64,000 bases of DNA from Streptomyces xiaopingdaonensis (GCF_000262345.1 NZ_AJTQ01000257.1:33330-97329), one strand, 5' to 3'. Counted from the stretch's first letter, positions 17,088-26,987 are shown. Notes: a model not told the origin generated them from the letters alone. Numbers and translations are program-made.

Positions 17088-20000
17088 GTGAGCCAGGAGT
17101 TTCTCAGGCCCGAGGACCCCCAGAGCATCGGCCCGTACTGGCTGGCCTCGCGGCTCGGGGCCGGCGGGCAGGGCGTCGTCTACGAGGCGTACGACGGCTC
17201 CGGAGCCCGCTGCGTGGTGAAGGTGCTGCGGCGGGAGGGCGCGGGGGACGACTACGCGAAGGACCGCTTCCGCAAGGAGGTCGCGGCCTCCCGGCGGGTC
17301 GACTCCTTCTGCACGGCCCGCGTGCTGGCGGCGGACCCGGGGGCTCAACCCCCGTACATCGTCAGCGAGTTCATCGACGGCCGGGACCTGCAGGCCACCG
17401 TCGCCGCAGGCGGAGCCTTCGACGGCGACGCGCTCGTCCGCCTCGCCACCGGCATCGCCACCGCGCTCACCGCCATCCACGCCGCCTCCGTCGTGCACCG
17501 GGACCTGAAGCCGGGCAACGTGCTCCTCGGCCCCGACGGGCCCCGCGTCATCGACTTCGGGATCGCCCGCACCCAGGAGATGTCGCTCACCGAGACCGGC
17601 AAGATGATGGGCACCCCCGGATACATGGCTCCCGAAGTGCTGCGCGGCGCCCGCGCGGACGGGAAGAGCGACGTCTTCGCCTGGGGCGCCGTGGTGCTCT
17701 TCGCGGCGACCGGCACCGCCCCGTTCGACGGGGAGAACCTCGGCGAGATCGTCGTCCGCGTGACCGAGCGGGAGCCCGACCTCACGCCCGTGCCGGAACG
17801 AATACGTCCCCTCCTGGCCGCCGCGCTCTCCAAGGACCCGGCGGGCAGGCCGACTTCGGCCGAGCTCCTCTTCCGGCTGCTGACGGCCGGCGCACGGGAC
17901 CCGCGTCCGCCCTCCTCGTCGGACCTGCTGGCGAAAGGCGCCCGCGCGGCGGCGCTCCCCGCGCGGGCGTCCGCCTCGCTGCCCGAGTGGGGCACGGTGG
18001 CGGAGGGCGTGTACGCGGGACTCGGCCCCGTCGAACGGGCCGTCGCCGAAGAGATCCTGCTGCGGCTGACGGTGCCCGGCGACGCGCCGGACGGCTCGCA
18101 GGACGGCGTACGGACGGCGGAGTACGGCGAGTTGCTGCACGGCCGCCCGGCCCCCGAGGCGGCCGCCGTCGAGCAGGTGCTCGCGGCCTTCGCGGCGGAG
18201 CGGGTGCTGATCCGCGACCCCGACGGTTCGGTCCGCCCCGTCAGCGCCGCGTTGCACAGGGCATGGCCCCGGCTCGCGGCGTGGACGGCCGAACACCGGG
18301 CGACGCTCCGGGAGTTGCGCAGGACGGGCGACGCCGCGCGGACCTGGGACCGCGCCGGGCGCCCCACCGACCGCCTCCTGCACGGGAGCGTCCTGCGCGC
18401 CGCCGCGGACCACGCCGCGACGGCCGGCACCGCGCTCCGGCCCAACCTGGTCGAGCGGGAGTTCCTCACGGCGTCGCGCGCCCAGGAGTCCCGGAGACGC
18501 CGCCGGCGCCGCAGGCTGCGGGGCGGGATCGCGGTGCTGCTGGCGACGGCGCTCGTCGCGGGCGTCGCCGCCTGGCAGTTCCAGCGCGCCAACGCGGAGC
18601 AGCAGGCGTTCGCCACCGCGCGGAACGTCGCCGCCGTGGCCGACGGTCTGCGGATGTCCGACCCGGAGACCGCAGCGCTGCTCAGCGCCGCCGCCTGGCA
18701 GGTGGCGCCCGCCGAGGAGGCGCGTGCCGCGCTCTACCGGTCGGCGTGGCAGCGCGAGAGCGCCGTCTTCCAGGACCCGACGAAGCAGCCGGCCGTGCTC
18801 GGAAACATGACGGCCCGCAGGCTCTCCGCCGACGGCCGCACCCTGGTCACCGCGACGTTCGGAGCGTCGGAGGGCAAGACGCGGCGCTTCGACCTCCGCA
18901 CCGGAAAGGAACTCGCCTCGCGCACCGGGGGGAAGACCCCCTCGGGCGCCGTGTCCCCGGACGGCAGGTTCGCCGTGCAGGACGGCGAGGTGCGGGAGAT
19001 CGCGACGGGGAAGACCGTCGGCGAGGTGCACGGCGACGGGCACTCGGTCGAGGCCCTTGCCTCCGGCGGCGTACGCGCGCTCGACGTGGACGAGGGCGCA
19101 GCCTCCGTGCGCGACACGCACACCGGTGACACCCTGCTCCGGGCTCCCGGCTCGGGGGCGCAACTCTCCCCCGACGCACGGTACTTGGTCTCGTGCCCCG
19201 AGGACGGCACACCGCTCCTGCACGACATCGACGCCGGCGCCTCGACGGAGCTGGACGGCGCCGAGAAGCAGGGCTGCTCCGACGGGTTCACCGCCTCCTT
19301 CAGCGCCGACAGCGGCCGGATGGTCCTCGGCACGACCGAGGGAGCGCTGGCCGTCTGGTCCACCTCGACCGGCGAGAAGGTGTCGGAGGCGTCCCTGGAG
19401 AACTGGAACCTGCAAGCCATGACCGGCGAGAACGCCTGGCCGCTCCCCGTCCGCATGAGCCCCGACGGGAAGTTCGTCGCCGCCATGGCGGACAGCTCCG
19501 TGGCCGTGGCCGCGGCCTCGGACGCCTCCCAGCCGCTCTTCACGCACCCCACAGGCGTGGCCAACTCCGAGCTGGCGAGCGACGGCAGCCCGCTCGCGAT
19601 CGACTCCGGACGCGGCGAGCTGCGCTACCTGGAAGGGACCTCGGTGCACACGCTGAGTCTGCGCTCGCTCGGACTGCCGAGGAAACAACGGGACCGCTCG
19701 CTCGCCCGCTTCGGCCCCGACGCGCAGACCCTGCTCGCCGCGGAGAACGAGGGCACGCGCCACCGCGTACGAACCTGGACGCTCCCGGAGGACGGGAAGC
19801 AGACACCGCGCAGGCGTACCGACCACCCGGTCTCGGGCGGCACGGCGCTGGGGGAGTACCTCCCCCAGGGCGAGTACATGGCCCCGGCCGAACTCAGCCC
19901 GGACGGAGGGACGTTGGCGTACGCCCGCGAGACGGAGAAGTCGACCGCCGTCCTGCTCCAGGACACCCGGACGGGAAAGGTGACACGCCGGATCGGACTG

Positions 20001-20735
20001 GGCGGCAGCCCGGGCGCACGCATCGCCGCGCTCGCCTTCGGCGAGGACGGACGGACCCTCGCCGTCAGCCGCACCACTGCCGACGGCGACGACGCCTGGT
20101 CCGTCGACGTCGTGGACACCGCGGCGGGCAGGAAGACCCGCACGCTCTCCCGCGTCGGCGGCTACGGCATCGCCGTCGGCGGACCGGCGGAGAAACCGCT
20201 CCTCGTGACGACAGGCGGCGACCGCTCGGACCTGTCGACGGGCCGCACCACACGCAGGGCACTCGGCGAACTCGACCTGAGCGACGTGGCGTTCAGCCCC
20301 GACGGGAAGACGCTCGCCGTCGCCGAGCCGGAAGGCGTCGCCCTCTGGAACGGGGACGCGACCCGCCGCGTCGGGCACCTGCCAGGACCGGAGAAGCCCT
20401 CGGACGGCGGGGTGACGCAGCTCCGGTTCTCCCCGGACGGCGACTCGCTCGTCGGCATCGTCGGAAACGAGCGCGTCCACCTCTGGGACATCCCCTCCCG
20501 CCAGCCGATGGGAGGCGTCCTCCCCGGGATCGACGACTACCTGCTCGACGTCGCCTTCGACGACGACGGCAACCTCCACCTCGCCGGCGCCGCGGTCGAC
20601 GCGTACGCGATGAACCTCGCCCCGGACCGGCTCACGGCGCGGCTCTGCGCACAGGTCCACCGGCCGAAGAACCTGACACGGACGGAGTGGCAGCAGAACG
20701 TACCGGACGCGCCCTACCGGAAGGTCTGCGACTGA
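17088..20735 (+). CDS. Transmembrane Ser/Thr kinase with WD40-like propeller
   Basis: A 1215-residue eukaryotic-type kinase. N-terminal kinase domain about 12-270: Gly loop LGAGGQGVVYEAY, Lys in CVVKVLRR, catalytic HRDLKPGN near 138, DFGIAR near 156, and GTPGYMAPEVL. A linker/sensor region (about 300-460) precedes an Arg cluster and one transmembrane helix near 476-495. The remaining 700 residues form repeated blades with LSPDG, FSPDGKTLAVA and similar WD40 signatures, predicted outside the cell. The GTG start begins the frame SQEFLRPEDP. Target proteins are unknown. The neighbouring ATPase and small secreted protein are possible partners. Confidence 0.9.
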   Translation: MSQEFLRPEDPQSIGPYWLASRLGAGGQGVVYEAYDGSGARCVVKVLRREGAGDDYAKDRFRKEVAASRRVDSFCTARVLAADPGAQPPYIVSEFIDGRDLQATVAAGGAFDGDALVRLATGIATALTAIHAASVVHRDLKPGNVLLGPDGPRVIDFGIARTQEMSLTETGKMMGTPGYMAPEVLRGARADGKSDVFAWGAVVLFAATGTAPFDGENLGEIVVRVTEREPDLTPVPERIRPLLAAALSKDPAGRPTSAELLFRLLTAGARDPRPPSSSDLLAKGARAAALPARASASLPEWGTVAEGVYAGLGPVERAVAEEILLRLTVPGDAPDGSQDGVRTAEYGELLHGRPAPEAAAVEQVLAAFAAERVLIRDPDGSVRPVSAALHRAWPRLAAWTAEHRATLRELRRTGDAARTWDRAGRPTDRLLHGSVLRAAADHAATAGTALRPNLVEREFLTASRAQESRRRRRRRRLRGGIAVLLATALVAGVAAWQFQRANAEQQAFATARNVAAVADGLRMSDPETAALLSAAAWQVAPAEEARAALYRSAWQRESAVFQDPTKQPAVLGNMTARRLSADGRTLVTATFGASEGKTRRFDLRTGKELASRTGGKTPSGAVSPDGRFAVQDGEVREIATGKTVGEVHGDGHSVEALASGGVRALDVDEGAASVRDTHTGDTLLRAPGSGAQLSPDARYLVSCPEDGTPLLHDIDAGASTELDGAEKQGCSDGFTASFSADSGRMVLGTTEGALAVWSTSTGEKVSEASLENWNLQAMTGENAWPLPVRMSPDGKFVAAMADSSVAVAAASDASQPLFTHPTGVANSELASDGSPLAIDSGRGELRYLEGTSVHTLSLRSLGLPRKQRDRSLARFGPDAQTLLAAENEGTRHRVRTWTLPEDGKQTPRRRTDHPVSGGTALGEYLPQGEYMAPAELSPDGGTLAYARETEKSTAVLLQDTRTGKVTRRIGLGGSPGARIAALAFGEDGRTLAVSRTTADGDDAWSVDVVDTAAGRKTRTLSRVGGYGIAVGGPAEKPLLVTTGGDRSDLSTGRTTRRALGELDLSDVAFSPDGKTLAVAEPEGVALWNGDATRRVGHLPGPEKPSDGGVTQLRFSPDGDSLVGIVGNERVHLWDIPSRQPMGGVLPGIDDYLLDVAFDDDGNLHLAGAAVDAYAMNLAPDRLTARLCAQVHRPKNLTRTEWQQNVPDAPYRKVCD

Positions 20736-21226
20736 TCGGACGCCGCTCCTGTTGTTGGTCGGCGGGGGTACGTCGGAGTACGGACGGGCGCCGGGCGGGC
20801 GGTAGTTGACGGCGCGGAACCGCGGGCGGGTCGTTGCACAACGAGCTTGGAGGATGTCTTCGGTCGGGTGCGCGCGAGGGCGTCGACGAGCCTCTCGCGT
20901 ACGTCGCAGTCGTGCAGATGCGGCGCTGCATTTCGTCGCCGTCGGGGTCGGGTCCGTGCCCATGGGAGGCAAAGCAAAGGTCTTCGACCAGCTTGCTATA
21001 GGCGCGTAACAAACGATCTTGAGTCCTTGAGGCGTCATCCGAACGTGTGGTGGGGTTCAGATGTCCCGATGAGATCTTGGAGCACGGCGCGGCGCTTTGC
21101 CGCAGCCGGGCACGACTCCGGCCGACAGCGAAGCCGGCCGGTTCGCCCCGCTCCGTGACAACCGGGTCTTTTTGCCATCCAGGTGTGCAAGCACCCGCAC
21201 GCCTATGCACTGGAAGAGAGGAAAAC
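20736..21226. other. Intergenic stretch; possible decayed ORF on minus strand
   Basis: No intact gene is supported. Minus-strand pieces in two frames look coding-like: RLLRAYSKLVEDLCFASHG (around 20960-21020), then, after an apparent one-base shift, LHDCDVRERLVDALARTR (around 20860-20915). I do not recognise the product. The right-hand 130 bases are the probable promoter and leader of the small secreted protein. Confidence 0.3.
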
Positions 21227-21520
21227 ATGCGCAAGTTCCAGCGCGCAGCAGTCGCCGCCGTCGGCCTCCTGGCCTTCTCAGGCATCGCCGCCCAGTCCGC
21301 CCAGGCCGCACCGGCCGCCCCGACCACCAAGGGCGGCGGGTACGTCAACGGCACGTTCGGGAGCTTTTCGTCCTGCAAGTCGTCTGCCGAGAACAACCCG
21401 ATAATCGTCAAGTACGAGTGCACCCAGAACGCGGACGGCAGCTGGGACCAGAACGTCATCGAGGACACCTGCGCCGCCCCCAATCCCCCGAAGAACGGGA
21501 TCTCCACGAGGGGATGCTGA
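21227..21520 (+). CDS. Small secreted Cys protein
   Basis: A 97-residue protein with a clear Sec signal: a Lys/Arg start (MRKFQRAAVAAV), a hydrophobic core and an AQSAQAAPA cleavage region near residues 22-29. The mature part is about 70 residues and has four Cys (SCKSS, YECTQN, DTCAA and a C-terminal GC), consistent with two disulfides. The start ATG follows GAGAGG. I do not recognise the family. It sits downstream of the WD40 kinase and before a strong hairpin at 21627-21660. It could be an extracellular partner or an unrelated secreted factor. Confidence 0.75.
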   Translation: MRKFQRAAVAAVGLLAFSGIAAQSAQAAPAAPTTKGGGYVNGTFGSFSSCKSSAENNPIIVKYECTQNADGSWDQNVIEDTCAAPNPPKNGISTRGC

Positions 21521-22015
21521 GGACTCCTCGGCACGGATCGACCCGGGGCCTGTTCGGCATCGGTGGCACGTGAATTCCGGTAGCCGTTGCCACACCGCTT
21601 GATCCAGGCGGTGAACAGACCACGCGAGAAGCTCGGCCGGTGTCTTCCGGCCGAGCTTCTTGCGTCGGCGGTCCGTCGAGTTCCCGTGCGACGTGTCCGA
21701 GGCATCCGCACACCTCACACGCCACGGGATACAGCCACCGCTCCAGCCCGATCAGGGACTTGGCCAAGATGCACCCTGACACCCTGAAGCCGGCAGTGAA
21801 CGGTAATTGGCAGCGCACGGCAGTTGCCGAACGGCACCGGAGGAGCCTGTACCGGGCGGCAGTCGGCGAGCCGGCACCGCCCACCGACGCCATCTGCCGC
21901 CGCCCGGTGCCGACTTGGCGCGCCCTCGCACCGGGCTCGCCCATACATCCGCCGCAGGAGCACCCGCGCCGGGTGACGCACCCGCCCGCCGGCACAAGCC
22001 GGTTCGCGGACCCGG
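21521..22015. other. Intergenic region with hairpin and possible IS30-like tail
   Basis: The stretch lies between convergent genes. It holds the hairpin at 21627-21660. A short minus-strand frame around it reads DRRRKKLGRKTPAELL, reminiscent of the C-terminal end of IS30-type transposases (LGxxTPAE), so this may be an insertion-sequence scrap. I see nothing else firm. Confidence 0.3.
21627..21660. terminator. Strong hairpin between convergent genes
   Basis: AGAAGCTCGGCCGG, a six-base loop TGTCTT, then the exact complement CCGGCCGAGCTTCT. The 14-bp perfect stem lies between the secreted protein (plus) and the SpoIIE phosphatase (minus), so a bidirectional terminator is likely. The T-tract is poor, as is common in Streptomyces. 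Confidence 0.65.
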
Positions 22016-24079
22016 TCACGACAGTTCGCACCAGACGCTCTTGCCCGTCCCCCGCGGCTCCACGCCCCAGGCCGCCGCCAGCTCCTCGACGAGCATCAGC
22101 CCCCGCCCGCGGGTGGACAGCTCGGTGGCCGCCCGGCGGACGGGGAAGTCGGAGGACTCGTCGGCGACGGAGAGGCGCAGCGACCGCCGCTCCCCCTCGT
22201 AGTGCACAGGACGGGCGCTGAGCGTCGCGTCCCCTTCTGTGTGCCGCAGCGCGTTGGTGGCCATCTCGCAGGCGAGCAGCTCCGCGACGTCGCCGAGCGG
22301 GTCCATCGACCACCGGTGGAGGGAGGCCCGCAGCAGGGCGCGGGCGGTGTCGAGGGACGCCGGATCGTTCCGGAGGACCTCGACGTCCAGTCGGGGGTCC
22401 GGCGCCGGCGGGCGCGTCCCGCGTCGCAGGACGAGCAGGGCCACGTCGTCCTCGGCGCCGGTGTACGCGGCCATGCCGCCGAGCAGATGGTCGGCCAGCT
22501 CCCCGGGGGAGCCCGGACCCGTGGAGAGGGTGTCGACGAGCAGGTCCCGGCCCTCGTCGATGTCGTGCCCCCTCGACTCCAGCAGTCCGTCCGTGCACAG
22601 CAGGAGCTCGGCGCCCGGCGGCAGTACCGTCTCGCTCGCCATGTAGGCCGGGCGGTCGTCGACCATGAGGCCGAGAGGGAGGCCGCCCGGGCTTTCGAGC
22701 CAGGCGCAGGTTCCGTCGGGGAAGCGGACCAGGGGCTCGGTGTGCCCGGCGCGTACCGTCTCGGCCGTGCCGGTGGCGGGGTCGAGGACGACGAGGAGGC
22801 AGGTGGCGAAGAGGTCCGTGTCGAGCTCGGTGAGGAAGGACGAGGCGCGGGCCATCACGGTGGCGGCCGGGTGCCCCTCGGCGGCGTACGCCCGCAGCGC
22901 GATGCGGAGTTGGCCCATCACGGCTGCCGCCTTGACGTCGTGGCCCTGGACGTCCCCGATCACCGCCGCCACCCGGCCGTCGGGCAGGACGAGCGCGTCG
23001 TACCAGTCGCCGCCGATGCCGCCGCGGGCACGGGCGGGGCGGTAGCGCGGCACCAGGGTCAGCCCCGATACCGACGGCATCCGTCCCGGGAGCATGGCGT
23101 TCTGGAGCCCGGCCGCCAGCTCGTGCTCCTGGTCGTAGAGGAAGGCCCGCTCCAGCGACTGGGCGATGGTGCGGCCCAGGGCCCGCAGCACCGTCCGCTC
23201 GTCGGTGCTGAAGCGGCCCTTTCCGTCGTAGGTGAGACCGAGCGCGCCGATCGGCCTGTCGTGCGCGATCAGCGGCAGGAAGACGACGGCGCTGGCGGCG
23301 GAGAAGAGCTGCAGGTAGCGCCCCATGGTCGGGTAGCGCCTGAGGTACTCCTCGCGCTCGGTGAGGAAGACGGGCTCGCGGCGGCGGACCACGTCGGCGA
23401 GCGGTAGCTGCTCCTCGACGCGGACGACCCGGAGGTCGCGCAGCAGCTCCTCGTTGATCCCGCTGGCGCCTATCAGCCTCACCAAACCGCCCTCGACCAG
23501 CCCGAGTACGACGCTGGAGGCGCCGAGCTGCTCCTGCATCTGCGTGCTGGTGAGCGCCTCGGCGACGTCGTCGACGGTGACGGTCGGGGCGAGCTCGTCG
23601 TTGACGAACCCGATGATGTCGGCCTGGCGGTGCCGCTCGGCCCGCTCCTCGCGTAGCTGGCGCGTCTGGTCGACGGCGCGCAGCTCCCGGCTGGCGTCGC
23701 GGATGATGCCGAGGACCCGGGTCGGCCGCCCCTCGTCGTCGCAGACGACGCGCCCCTGGGTGTGCGTCCAGCGCAGCCACCCGTCGCGGTACCGCACCCG
23801 GAAGTAGGTACTGAACTCGGACCGCTCGCGCAGCGCCCGCTCGATCTGCTCGTTGACGGCGGGCACCTCTTCCGGCAGCATCCGGTCGCGCAGCATGGCG
23901 AGGCTTCCGTCGAACTCGTCGGGGGTGAAGTCCATGACCTCGTACGCGCCCCCGTCGTAGTGCATGACGCCGGTTTCCAGGTCCCAGGTGAAGCTCCCCA
24001 TCCCGTTGACCGCGAGTGCGACGTCCGCGGTCGGAGGCTCCCGGGAGGAGTGCTCACCGCTCGGATCGGAGAAGCGCAT
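22016..24079 (-). CDS. PAS-GAF-SpoIIE phosphatase with C-terminal HATPase
   Basis: A 687-residue signalling protein. An N-terminal PAS domain (about 20-140, with FRVRYRDGWLRWTHTQG) is followed by a GAF domain (about 170-320), then a PP2C/SpoIIE phosphatase domain (about 335-550) with GGIGGDWYDA, VIGDVQGHD and LLLCTDGLLE. A short HATPase module at the end carries LACEMATNALRHTEGD and TRGRGLMLVEELA. Such fusions combine RsbU-like phosphatase and RsbW-like kinase activities that act on anti-sigma antagonists. Start ATG 24079. There is no partner-switch antagonist gene beside it. Confidence 0.9.
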   Translation of the reverse strand: MRFSDPSGEHSSREPPTADVALAVNGMGSFTWDLETGVMHYDGGAYEVMDFTPDEFDGSLAMLRDRMLPEEVPAVNEQIERALRERSEFSTYFRVRYRDGWLRWTHTQGRVVCDDEGRPTRVLGIIRDASRELRAVDQTRQLREERAERHRQADIIGFVNDELAPTVTVDDVAEALTSTQMQEQLGASSVVLGLVEGGLVRLIGASGINEELLRDLRVVRVEEQLPLADVVRRREPVFLTEREEYLRRYPTMGRYLQLFSAASAVVFLPLIAHDRPIGALGLTYDGKGRFSTDERTVLRALGRTIAQSLERAFLYDQEHELAAGLQNAMLPGRMPSVSGLTLVPRYRPARARGGIGGDWYDALVLPDGRVAAVIGDVQGHDVKAAAVMGQLRIALRAYAAEGHPAATVMARASSFLTELDTDLFATCLLVVLDPATGTAETVRAGHTEPLVRFPDGTCAWLESPGGLPLGLMVDDRPAYMASETVLPPGAELLLCTDGLLESRGHDIDEGRDLLVDTLSTGPGSPGELADHLLGGMAAYTGAEDDVALLVLRRGTRPPAPDPRLDVEVLRNDPASLDTARALLRASLHRWSMDPLGDVAELLACEMATNALRHTEGDATLSARPVHYEGERRSLRLSVADESSDFPVRRAATELSTRGRGLMLVEELAAAWGVEPRGTGKSVWCELS

Positions 24080-24217
24080 CCCTGCCTCCCGCTCGCGTCG
24101 CCGCTCCGTTCCATTCTGCGCCGCCCGCGGAGAACCGCCAGGTGGCTTGCCCCCACGGTGCGCGGGCCGCCCGTCGCGCGTGTCCGGCGTCCGCCGGGCT
24201 CTCTATAGGGTGGCCGC

Positions 24218-24709
24218 GTGGTGACGAGCGAGGAGCGCGGACGGCGGGGTCCGCAGGAGGAGAACGGCGCCGGTCTCCCGGCGTTCGCCGTGCAGTTGCG
24301 GCGGGTGAACGGGGAGATCAACCGGACGATGCACGCCTTCGCGCCGGAACACGGCTTGCACGCCACCGACGTGCAGGCCCTCTCCGTCGTCCTCGACGCG
24401 GAGGGCCCCGTCACACCCGGCCTGCTGCGCGAGCGCCTCGGCCTGACGTCGGGCGCCGTCAGCGCGTGCCTCGACCGGCTGGAGCGCGCGGGCCACATCC
24501 GGCGCCTCCGCGACGACGCGGACCGCCGAGTGGTGCGCATCGAGTACGCGGCAGGGGCACGGGCCGCCGCCCGCACCCACTTCCGTCCGCTCGCGGAGGC
24601 CACCGAGCGCGCGCACGGCCGCTTCAGCGAGGACGAACTCGCCGTCGTACTGCGTTACTTGACGACGCTCAACGAGGAACTGGCCGAGGTCCGCACCGAG
24701 CCCCGCTGA
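24218..24709 (+). CDS. MarR-family transcriptional regulator
   Basis: A 163-residue winged-helix regulator. The recognition region is visible as LLRERLGLTSGAVSACLDRLERAGHIRR (residues about 70-97, split as read) followed by the wing RDDADRRVVRIEY. The GTG start at 24218 is followed by a second GTG; either is possible. It lies directly upstream of the MMPL exporter gene. The gap holds a perfect TCTCAA-N3-TTGAGA palindrome at 24778-24792, a likely operator, so the protein probably represses the exporter. The ligand is unknown. Confidence 0.9.
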   Translation: MVTSEERGRRGPQEENGAGLPAFAVQLRRVNGEINRTMHAFAPEHGLHATDVQALSVVLDAEGPVTPGLLRERLGLTSGAVSACLDRLERAGHIRRLRDDADRRVVRIEYAAGARAAARTHFRPLAEATERAHGRFSEDELAVVLRYLTTLNEELAEVRTEPR

Positions 24710-24777
24710 GCACCCGCGCCCCGGACGACGCGCAAGGCCGCATCCGGGTGCGGGCCGGGCAGCCGTGTACGGTCATC

Positions 24778-24792
24778 TCTCAACGATTGAGA
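24778..24792. promoter_or_regulatory. Candidate MarR operator
   Basis: TCTCAACGATTGAGA is a perfect six-base inverted repeat with a three-base centre, 20 bases before the MMPL start codon. It lies where a repressor would block transcription of the exporter. Binding by the upstream MarR protein is inferred from position. Confidence 0.6.
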
Positions 24793-24812
24793 TTTCTACG
24801 CCCCGGAGCGCC

Positions 24813-26921
24813 ATGCCCGCCACCGCCCGCCGCACCCGCTGGCTGATCCCCCTGCTCCTGCTCGCGGTCTGGCTCGGCGTCGGCGCCACCCTCGGCCCCT
24901 ACGCGGGCAAACTCGGCGAGGTCTCCACCAACGACCAGGCCGCCTTCCTCCCCGAGGACGCCGAGTCGACCAAGGTGATCGACGCGCAGGAGCGGTTCCA
25001 GCAGGGCGAGACGGTGCCCGCCGTCGTCCTGTGGACGGCGGCCGACGGCGGACGCCTCGACACCGACCAACGACGCGCCGCCACCCGCGCCCTCGCGGGA
25101 CTGCGCGGCGACGACGCCGTCACCTCCGTCTCCTCCGCCCTCCCCTCCCGCGACGGCGAGGCCCTCCAAGGCGTCGTCGGGCTCCCTCCGGATCTCGACG
25201 ACGAGCTCGGCGCCGCGGTCGAACGGGTCCGCGACGCGGCACGGCACGTCCCCGGTACCGACGTCGGCGTCGCCGGTCCCGCGGCGAGCCAGGCGGACCT
25301 GTCCGACGCGTTCGCCGGCATCGACGGCATACTGCTCGCCGTCGCCCTGGCGACCGTGCTGCTGATCCTGCTCGTCGTCTACCGCAGCGTGCTGCTGCCG
25401 CTCGTGATCATCACCGGCGCCGTCTTCGCCCTCGCCCTCGCGAGCGCGGTCGTCTACGCCCTCGCCGACCGGGGCACCGTGAGCGTCGACGGACAGGTGC
25501 AGGGCATCCTCTCCATCCTCGTCATCGGCGCGGCGACGGACTACGCGCTCCTCCTCACCGCCCGCTTCCGCGAGGAACTCGCGCGCACGGCAGACCGCTT
25601 CGCCGCCATGCGCGCCGCGTGGCGCGAATCCGTCGGCGCGATCACGGCGAGCGCCGCCACGGTCGCGCTCGGACTCCTCGCACTGCTGCTCAGCGGCCTC
25701 ACCAACAACCGGGCCCTCGGCCCGGTGGGCGCGATCGGCATCGTCTGCGCCGTGGCCGGCGCGCTCACCTTCCTCCCCGCCGTGCTGCTGCTCCTCGGGC
25801 GTGCGGCCTACTGGCCGGCGAAGCCCAAGTCAGCGGAGGCGAAGGCCGCTTCGGGCACCCTGTGGGCGCGGATCGCCCGCCTCGTCGACCGTGCACCGCG
25901 GCGGGTCTGGGCGCTCACCACGGTCGGGCTCCTCGCCTGCGCCGCATTCGCGCCCACTTTCAGCTCCAAGGGCGTCCCCCTCGACGAGATCTTCGTCAAC
26001 GACGCCCCCTCGGTCGCCGCCCAGCGCACGCTGGGCGAGCACTTCCCCGGAGGCTCCGGCAACCCCGCCGTCGTCATCGCCGACGCGCGCAGGGCGACGC
26101 AGGTGGCCGACGCGGCGACGGCCACCGACGGCGTCGCCTCGGCCGCCCCCGTCACCGCGTCGGGACGGCCGGGCGGCGGCGCGCCGCTCGTCGTCGACGG
26201 GCGGGTCCGCGTCGACGTCACGCTGGAGGACGCCGCCGACAGCGACGCGGCGAAGGAGACCCTCGTGGACCTGCGCGACGCCGTGCGCGCCGTGCCCGGC
26301 GCCGATGCGCTCGTCGGCGGCTACACCGCCCAGCAGTACGACACCCTCCACACCGCGGAGCGCGACCGGACGCTGATCGTGCCCGTCGTGCTGGGGATCA
26401 TCCTCGTCATCCTCGTCGGGCTCCTCCGGTCGCTGGTGACGCCGGTGCTGCTCGTCGCGACGGTGGCGCTCAACTTCCTTGCCACGCTGGGGGTCTCCTC
26501 GCTCGTCTTCACCCACCTCTTCGGCTTCGCCGGCTCCGATCCCGCCGTCCCGCTCTACGGGTTCGTCTTCCTCGTCGCGCTCGGCGTCGACTACAACATC
26601 TTCCTGATGTCCCGCGTCCGCGAGGAGACGCACCACCACGGCCCGCGCCAGGGCGTGCTGCGCGGCCTGACCGCCACCGGCGGCGTCATCACCTCCGCGG
26701 GCGTGGTCCTCGCCGCGACCTTCGCCGCCCTCGGCGTCATCCCGCTCGCCTTCCTCGCCCAGGTCGCCTTCATCGTCGCCTTCGGCGTGCTCCTCGACAC
26801 CCTCGTCGTCCGCTCGCTGCTCGTCCCCGCGCTCGTACGGGAGTTGGGCCGCCGCGCCTGGTGGCCTGGCGCGCTGGGCCGACGGGACGACGACGGCACG
26901 GACGCGAGGGCCGAGGGCTGA
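24813..26921 (+). CDS. MMPL-family (RND-like) membrane exporter
   Basis: A 702-residue MMPL transporter made of two repeats. Each has one N-terminal helix (LIPLLLLAVWLGVG near 12-25; VWALTTVGLLACAAF near 366-380), a large external loop, and a bundle of five to six helices. The VIGAATDYALLL and FLVALGVDYNIFLMSRVREE stretches carry the conserved membrane Asp/Tyr pair used for proton coupling. Family members export lipids or drugs. The ATG at 24813 is preceded by GGAG at 8 bases. Control by the upstream MarR protein is likely. Confidence 0.92.
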   Translation: MPATARRTRWLIPLLLLAVWLGVGATLGPYAGKLGEVSTNDQAAFLPEDAESTKVIDAQERFQQGETVPAVVLWTAADGGRLDTDQRRAATRALAGLRGDDAVTSVSSALPSRDGEALQGVVGLPPDLDDELGAAVERVRDAARHVPGTDVGVAGPAASQADLSDAFAGIDGILLAVALATVLLILLVVYRSVLLPLVIITGAVFALALASAVVYALADRGTVSVDGQVQGILSILVIGAATDYALLLTARFREELARTADRFAAMRAAWRESVGAITASAATVALGLLALLLSGLTNNRALGPVGAIGIVCAVAGALTFLPAVLLLLGRAAYWPAKPKSAEAKAASGTLWARIARLVDRAPRRVWALTTVGLLACAAFAPTFSSKGVPLDEIFVNDAPSVAAQRTLGEHFPGGSGNPAVVIADARRATQVADAATATDGVASAAPVTASGRPGGGAPLVVDGRVRVDVTLEDAADSDAAKETLVDLRDAVRAVPGADALVGGYTAQQYDTLHTAERDRTLIVPVVLGIILVILVGLLRSLVTPVLLVATVALNFLATLGVSSLVFTHLFGFAGSDPAVPLYGFVFLVALGVDYNIFLMSRVREETHHHGPRQGVLRGLTATGGVITSAGVVLAATFAALGVIPLAFLAQVAFIVAFGVLLDTLVVRSLLVPALVRELGRRAWWPGALGRRDDDGTDARAEG

Positions 26922-26987
26922 GCCCGGCCCGTGTGACGGACACCTCACCGTGCCGCTGCCGTACCGGGCTCGTCACCGGGGACGCTC

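Noticed and set aside
17040..21038. 1332-codon open frame on the minus strand opposite the WD40 kinase
   Set aside because: It mirrors the kinase gene, has Arg/Gly/Pro-heavy composition and no domain; a GC-bias shadow.
22202..23407. 401-codon plus-strand frame opposite the SpoIIE phosphatase
   Set aside because: Shadow frame without domains; the minus-strand protein has complete PAS, GAF, SpoIIE and HATPase motifs.
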